Source of the DNA: Rhodospirillum sp047263945
GTDB taxonomy: Bacteria; Pseudomonadota; Alphaproteobacteria; Rhodospirillales; Rhodospirillaceae
Length of the DNA: 64,000 bases
Direction of reading: 5' to 3'
Assembly (NCBI RefSeq): GCF_047263945.1
Contig: NZ_JBLAVB010000005.1
Span: 124,001 to 188,000, forward strand
The notes under the pieces were generated by a model. That model had not been told where the DNA came from. It searched no databases and saw only the letters and a program-made list of their open reading frames with translations. Positions 59,492-64,000 of the stretch are shown here, piece after piece. The position numbers and the translations under genes were made by a program. Each line of letters starts with the position of its first letter. Within the stretch, counting starts at the first letter, position 1.

Positions 59492-60817
59492 TCAGCCCAA
59501 GATCAGATTAGGCAGCCAAAGCACGAGGTCCGGAAAGGCGATCAAAACGGCAATCGTCACGACCTCGGCGCCGAAAAAGGGCGAGACCCCCCGGAACACG
59601 TCCTGCACCGACATATCCGATCGCACGCCCGCCACCACGAAGCAGTTCAGACCAATGGGCGGGGTGATCAGGCAAAGCTCGGCCATTTTCACCACGATGA
59701 TGCCGAACCAGATGGGATCGTAGCCCAGGGCCATAACCGCCGGATAAACCACGGGCAGGGTCAGGAGCAGCATCCCAATGGCGTCCATGAACATGCCCAA
59801 AACGGCATAGGCGCACAGGATCAACAGCAGAGTCACGATACGCGGTTGATCAATACCGGCGATGAACTCGGCAAAGACACCGGGCAGGTCGGCGAAGCCC
59901 AGGAAGCGCACGTAGATCAGCACCCCCCAAATGATGGTGAAGATCATCACCGTCAACTTTGCCGATTCCAGCAGAGCGCCCTTCAGGTCGTGCCACTTCA
60001 TGCCGTGCTTCAATGCCATCAAGAGCACCACGAAGGCACCCAAAGCTCCGGCCTCCGTGGGGGTCCCCCAACCGCCATAGATGCAGAAGATGATGATGAA
60101 GACCACGAACAGGATGGGGAAAGCCCCAGGAATGGACTCAAAGCGTTGCTTCCAGGTGAACCCCTTGATCGGCGGCCCCAGATCCTTGCGGAAGGTGGCC
60201 ATCAAAATGACCAAGGCGGCATAGATCACGGCGGAAACCGCACCAGGGATGAACCCGGCCAGCAACAAAGCGCCCACGGATTGTTCGACGATGATGGCGT
60301 AGATGACCAGGATCGCCGAAGGGGGGATCAAAGAAGCGAGCGTTCCACCCGCAGCCACCACGCCCGCAGCAAAGCGTCGGTCGTAGCCCTCACGCAGCAT
60401 TTCCGGGATGGCAACCCGCGCGAACACCGCCGCAGTTGCCACCGAGGCTCCGGACACAGCCGCGAACCCCGCCGTAGCAAAAACCGTGGCGACCCCCAAA
60501 CCACCGGGCAACCAGCCGAGCCAGCGCTTGGCCGCCTCGAAAATGGCCTGGGTCAGTCCGGCGTAATAGGCCAGATACCCGATCAACACGAAGACCGGAA
60601 TCAGGGAGAGGGAATAGCTGGTCGCCTTGGAATGGGGAATGGTGCCCGCCATCTGAATGGCGATCATCAGGCCCTTTTCCCACCCCGCCTTTTGGGCGAA
60701 AAACAGAAAGAGACCCAGGAAGCCCACGCCTGCCGCAGCGAAGGCCACACGCACGCCCAGGATCACCAGGACGATGAGAAGGCCCGAAAGCCAGAGGCCA
60801 AGATCAAGCGCTTCCAT
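59492..60817 (-). CDS. dctM: TRAP transporter large permease
   Basis: A 441-residue DctM-type permease with about twelve hydrophobic segments, including LIPPSAILVIYAIIVEQSVG and VVKMAELCLITPPIGLNCFV, hallmarks of the family. It carries solute with Na+ or H+ after delivery by DctP. The start overlaps the dctQ stop by one base. Confidence 0.93.
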   Translation of the reverse strand: MEALDLGLWLSGLLIVLVILGVRVAFAAAGVGFLGLFLFFAQKAGWEKGLMIAIQMAGTIPHSKATSYSLSLIPVFVLIGYLAYYAGLTQAIFEAAKRWLGWLPGGLGVATVFATAGFAAVSGASVATAAVFARVAIPEMLREGYDRRFAAGVVAAGGTLASLIPPSAILVIYAIIVEQSVGALLLAGFIPGAVSAVIYAALVILMATFRKDLGPPIKGFTWKQRFESIPGAFPILFVVFIIIFCIYGGWGTPTEAGALGAFVVLLMALKHGMKWHDLKGALLESAKLTVMIFTIIWGVLIYVRFLGFADLPGVFAEFIAGIDQPRIVTLLLILCAYAVLGMFMDAIGMLLLTLPVVYPAVMALGYDPIWFGIIVVKMAELCLITPPIGLNCFVVAGVRSDMSVQDVFRGVSPFFGAEVVTIAVLIAFPDLVLWLPNLILG

Positions 60818-61458
60818 CAGTTTTTCCCCCCTACCGAAGCGGTTTCTTCTTCCTCACCAAGGAGGGCTTCGGCTTCATGGGCCGCCTGTTCCGCCGCACT
60901 TTCGACCAAGGGCACGGCCACAGGGCGTTCGGCGTTTTCCATGAAGGCGCGACTATAGCCCCACAACTGCATCAGCAGGCGTAAGAACAAAATGGACAGG
61001 GCCAGTGGCACCATCAACTTGGCTGGCCAGAGGGGGATGCCAATGTCCATGGAGCTGTCGCCGTTATCGAAGGCCCGCTTGAAGTGGAGCCAGGACCCCA
61101 GCGTCAACGCCATGGTCAACAGCAGCATGAAGACCACCGCAATGATCTCCACCAGCCAAAGGGCCCGCCCCTTCAACGCACTCACGACGATATCCATGCG
61201 GATATGGCCCCCCAGGCGCTGGCAATAGGCGATGCCCAGGAAGGCGAAAACCGCCATGGCTTGCTCCACCAGATCGATGAAGCCAAGGACGGGCATGTTG
61301 AAGATTTTCCGCCCCAGGATCTGGGCGACCGCCAGAAGCATCAGGGCGAGGATCAGCGATCCCCCCACCAGGGCGAGAAAACTTTCGAATTTGAACAAGG
61401 CCCGGTCAAGGCGACTCAGCATCGACCGGTCCTCGAGAATCGGGGACGTTCCGGACAC
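60817..61458 (-). CDS. dctQ: TRAP transporter small permease
   Basis: A DctQ-type protein of about 213 residues with four membrane segments. ILGRKIFNMPVLGFIDLVEQ in the second segment and LGGHIRMDIVVSAL are typical. Two starts are plausible: GTG 61458 (GGAGA upstream) and ATG 61422 (GAGGA upstream, 12 residues shorter). The C-terminus is acidic and Ala-rich (AAEQAAHEAEALLGEEEETA). Confidence 0.9.
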   Translation of the reverse strand: MSGTSPILEDRSMLSRLDRALFKFESFLALVGGSLILALMLLAVAQILGRKIFNMPVLGFIDLVEQAMAVFAFLGIAYCQRLGGHIRMDIVVSALKGRALWLVEIIAVVFMLLLTMALTLGSWLHFKRAFDNGDSSMDIGIPLWPAKLMVPLALSILFLRLLMQLWGYSRAFMENAERPVAVPLVESAAEQAAHEAEALLGEEEETASVGGKN

Positions 61459-61564
61459 GGCGGATCTCCGACGAAAACGGAAAGAAGGGACGGCGGTTCA
61501 AAGTGAAATCCTGCCCCCGCCCTGGCATAGAAAGACACCAGGGCGGGGAACAGGATCGAAGGGA

Positions 61565-62575
61565 TCAGTTCCCGTCGATCTTGGCTTTCACGAAGTCATA
61601 GAGTTCCTGCCCGGGAATGCCCTTGGCCTCCATCTCCTTGATCCAGGCTTCGGCTGCCGGTTCGGCGATCTTCGTCTTGGCCTCGGCGATGGCCTCCTTA
61701 TCGAAGGTCACTTTCTTGATGCCCCGTTCGGCGATCTTCGCATCCATGGCCGCCTGGGCCTTGTTGTTATAGTTCTCAATGTAATAGTCGAGCGCCTCGG
61801 GAATGGAAGACAGCAGGGCCTCGCGGTGCTCCGGAGACAGCGCGTTCAGCGCGTCCTTGTTCGCGACCACGGGACAATTCACGGTCCCCGGGTTCAGGTT
61901 GGTGGTCCACCAATCGGCGATGTCGGTGACACGGAAGGCCACATGGGCATGGGGGGCAAAAGCGGCCGCATCGATGACGCCGGATTCCATGGCATTATAA
62001 ACATCGGTCGCGGTCATGGAGGTGGGGACCGCGCCCAGGGCCTTCAAAGCCTCACCGATACCGCCAACGGCGCGGACGCGCAGTCCGTCCAATCCCTTCA
62101 GATTGGTGGGCGCCTCGCCAACGCCGGCCAGATTGTACTGGGGCATGGGCGAGGGCATCAAAAGCACCGCGTTCCAGCGGTCCATGTCCTTGATCACCGC
62201 AGGCTGGGCGTAGACAGCCATGGACAAGTCCGTTTCCTGGCGCAGGCTATCCACCCCCAGGAACGGCAGCTCCAACACGGTCAGCGTGGGGTTTTTGTCC
62301 GGGTGATATCCGGCGCAGAACTGGGCCATCTCGAAGGCACCAAAGGAAATGCCGTCCAGGTTTTCCTTATTCTTGGACAGGCCGCCGTAGGAGATGTTCA
62401 GGGTGAACTCCCCATTGGTCTTTTCCTTGACGAGTTCGGCCAGCTTTTCCGTGTTCTCGGTGAAGGCGCGCCGTTTGCCCCACAGGGAAACGTTCCATTC
62501 AACGGCCATGGCCTCTCCGGCCACGAAAAAGGCCAAGGTGGCCAGGACAGTGGTTTTCAAAAGTGCGCGAGACAT
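61565..62575 (-). CDS. dctP: TRAP transporter solute-binding protein
   Basis: A 336-residue DctP-type periplasmic protein with signal peptide ending GEAMA|VEW. RVRAVGGIGEALKALGAVPT contains the Arg that binds the carboxylate of the ligand, and DVYNAMESGVIDAA follows. These transporters import organic acids; the exact ligand is unknown. First gene of the dctPQM operon; dctQ follows after 106 bp. Confidence 0.92.
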   Translation of the reverse strand: MSRALLKTTVLATLAFFVAGEAMAVEWNVSLWGKRRAFTENTEKLAELVKEKTNGEFTLNISYGGLSKNKENLDGISFGAFEMAQFCAGYHPDKNPTLTVLELPFLGVDSLRQETDLSMAVYAQPAVIKDMDRWNAVLLMPSPMPQYNLAGVGEAPTNLKGLDGLRVRAVGGIGEALKALGAVPTSMTATDVYNAMESGVIDAAAFAPHAHVAFRVTDIADWWTTNLNPGTVNCPVVANKDALNALSPEHREALLSSIPEALDYYIENYNNKAQAAMDAKIAERGIKKVTFDKEAIAEAKTKIAEPAAEAWIKEMEAKGIPGQELYDFVKAKIDGN

Positions 62576-62919
62576 TATTGCCTCTCCTCCCTGTGATTTT
62601 TGTGACGGCTTGGTTCCCCGACGCGTTCAACCGCTTCCGCTCCGGAGCCCCTGACAGGTGGGCATAGTGCAGGGAACATGCCAGGGGTACGCCTTTCGCA
62701 AACCTCGTGGGAGGCAATTGATTTCATTCCATTATTCTATTCTGAGGAAAATTTCTTCGCCCGCATTGCGCAAATTTCCGCAGAACATACCCCTCCGCTC
62801 TGCGGAAATCCGCAGGGCGCTTGCGAAAAGATCGGCAAGCCCCCCTGGAAATGCACCCTCTCCTACGACATATGCTTTAGAGAACACTTATTCCGTTAGC
62901 GAAAAAATGGAGACACACA
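62576..62919. other. Divergent intergenic region, dctP/phaZ
   Basis: No gene is visible in these 344 bp. A perfect 11-bp inverted repeat (62774-62809) and the promoters of both flanking genes should be here. Confidence 0.55.
62774..62809. promoter_or_regulatory. Inverted repeat upstream of PHB depolymerase
   Basis: ATTTCCGCAGA (62774-62784) and TCTGCGGAAAT (62799-62809) are exact complements separated by 14 bp, with TGCGCA just to the left. It is 110 bp upstream of the depolymerase start and could bind a dimeric regulator. The identity of the regulator is unknown. Confidence 0.4.
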
Positions 62920-64000
62920 ATGCGTGCAATCATCCTATCTATCCCTATCTTCACGGGCTTATTGGCCTGTACCACCCATGCCCAAGACCTTCCCCATCCC
63001 GGCATCGCTGCGGGGCCGATCACTGTCTCGGGTATCTCTTCCGGTTCCTTCATGGCCAACCAATTCGAGGTTGCCCATTCGGCCCTGGTCGAGGGTGCGG
63101 GTTTGGTCGCCGGAGGGCTCTACGGCTGCGCCGTCTCCGAGCCAATGGGCCACGGTGTCATGGCAACGGCCTCCCGTGCTCTGGACCAGTGCATGGGTAA
63201 AACCAACCTTCTGGAGAAACCCCAGCGCTTCATCGACCTGATCAAGGAGGCGGCCACCCAGGGTGACATTGACGACCCCGTGAACCTGAAGGGTGACCGG
63301 GTCTACCTCTTCTCGGGGAGAGAAGACCACATTGTGGGCACCAAAACCGTGGAAACCGCAGCGGCGGTGCTTGATGCCTTCGGGGCAAAGACGACCCTTC
63401 TGACGTCCCTCCCCTCCCCCCAAGACAAGACCATGAAGGCCGGCCATTCCTTCATAACCCTGAATGTGGGCAATCCCTGCAACACCGAGAAAATGCCCTA
63501 TATCAATGACTGCGACTACGATCAGGCGGGCGCCATCCTCTCCACGGTCCTGGGGGAAGACCTGGCCCCACCGGCCCAGACACCAACCGGCACCCTTTCG
63601 TCCTTCCCCCAGGCGCCTTTCATTCCCGGCGGCAAGTCCCCCATGGAGGTGTCCCTTTGGGATAAGGGGTTCATTTATGTCCCGAAGTCCTGTGAAGCGG
63701 CAGACGCGGCATGCCGCCTTCATGTGGCCTTTCACGGCTGCAAACAGTCCGATCAGGTCCTGCCCGCCAATGAAAAATTCACTGAACTGACGGGGTATAA
63801 CCGCTGGGCGGACACGAACAAATTGGTGATCCTTTACCCCCAGGCCCGGAGCATCAGCTTGACAGACGATATCCTGGTGACAGAGATCAACCCCGAAGGG
63901 TGTTGGAACTGGTGGGGCTATGCCAACGACGATGCCTATTTGTATAAGGCCGGTGACCAGATCTCCGCAGTCAAAGCCATGGTGGACCGGTTACAGGGCC
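62920..64000 (+). CDS. phaZ: Secreted PHB depolymerase-like protein (partial)
   Basis: Open from ATG 62920 to the end of the window (360 residues), so the C-terminus is missing. A signal peptide (MRAIILSIPIFTGLLACTTHAQ, with LLAC as a possible lipobox) precedes GISSGSFMANQFEVAHS, the lipase-box region. GLYGCAVSEP, VAFHGCKQS (oxyanion region) and CWNWWGYA are typical of poly(3-hydroxybutyrate) depolymerases such as the periplasmic PhaZ1 of Rhodospirillum rubrum. It would hydrolyse PHB or oligomers outside the cytoplasm. TGGAGA precedes the start. Confidence 0.86.
   Translation, partial: MRAIILSIPIFTGLLACTTHAQDLPHPGIAAGPITVSGISSGSFMANQFEVAHSALVEGAGLVAGGLYGCAVSEPMGHGVMATASRALDQCMGKTNLLEKPQRFIDLIKEAATQGDIDDPVNLKGDRVYLFSGREDHIVGTKTVETAAAVLDAFGAKTTLLTSLPSPQDKTMKAGHSFITLNVGNPCNTEKMPYINDCDYDQAGAILSTVLGEDLAPPAQTPTGTLSSFPQAPFIPGGKSPMEVSLWDKGFIYVPKSCEAADAACRLHVAFHGCKQSDQVLPANEKFTELTGYNRWADTNKLVILYPQARSISLTDDILVTEINPEGCWNWWGYANDDAYLYKAGDQISAVKAMVDRLQG

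Noticed and set aside
59273..60958. A 561-codon plus-strand frame rich in His, Gln and Asp
   Set aside because: Antisense to dctM and dctQ; the amino-acid composition is that of reversed membrane-protein codons.

Overview
The window looks like chromosome from a GC-rich alphaproteobacterium, most likely a member of the Rhodospirillaceae or a relative. The reasons are the hup/hyp gene order (hypF-hupSLC ... hupDFGHJK-hypAB-hupR-hypCDE, the arrangement known from Rhodobacter capsulatus), the Smo-type polyol operon, a RutR-controlled reductive pyrimidine pathway and a PHB depolymerase. I see no rRNA, tRNA, CRISPR array, integrase or insertion sequence. Family assignments come from motifs and remembered family features; no database search was run.

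Bases 1-17.6 kb hold an uptake [NiFe]-hydrogenase locus. The last codons of hypF come first, then a sigma-54 promoter and hupSLC. A large SNF2/SWIM helicase on the opposite strand interrupts the cluster. A second sigma-54 promoter then leads into hupDFGH, a rubredoxin-HupJ fusion, hupK, hypA, hypB, the NtrC-type regulator hupR, hypC, hypD and hypE. HupS has the six proximal-cluster cysteines typical of oxygen-tolerant hydrogenases. A TauE-like exporter and a GAF/HD-GYP c-di-GMP phosphodiesterase follow (17.6-20.5 kb).

Bases 20.6-31.4 kb, on the minus strand, form a polyol catabolic island. It contains a SorC-type regulator, the SmoEFGK ABC importer, sorbitol dehydrogenase SmoS, a second SDR resembling arabinitol/galactitol dehydrogenases, a HAD phosphatase, an FGGY (ribulokinase-like) kinase and a PfkB sugar kinase. 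Next come an alpha/beta hydrolase, a DMT exporter, an AdaA-like methylphosphotriester sensor and an unrecognised membrane protein (31.5-35.7 kb), separated by palindromic repeats.

Bases 35.7-54.8 kb form a continuous nucleobase/nucleoside catabolic island. On the minus strand are preT, preA, a ureidopropionase-type hydrolase, rutR and dihydropyrimidinase, with a near-perfect RutR operator upstream. On the plus strand are a NitT/TauT (NMT1)-type importer preceded by a three-stem RNA that I propose is an NMT1-motif (xanthine-I-like) riboswitch, a BMP-type nucleoside importer, and cdd, deoA and deoB. Together they could import nucleosides, deaminate and phosphorolyse them, send pentose phosphate to central metabolism and degrade the free pyrimidine.

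Bases 54.8-64 kb hold a stand-alone polyketide-synthase-type acyltransferase, a metNIQ methionine importer with a structured leader, a decayed alpha/beta-hydrolase remnant, a DctPQM TRAP transporter and the start of a secreted PHB depolymerase that runs off the end. Several families of palindromic repeats sit in the gaps, including a modular G/C hairpin array present in at least four copies.
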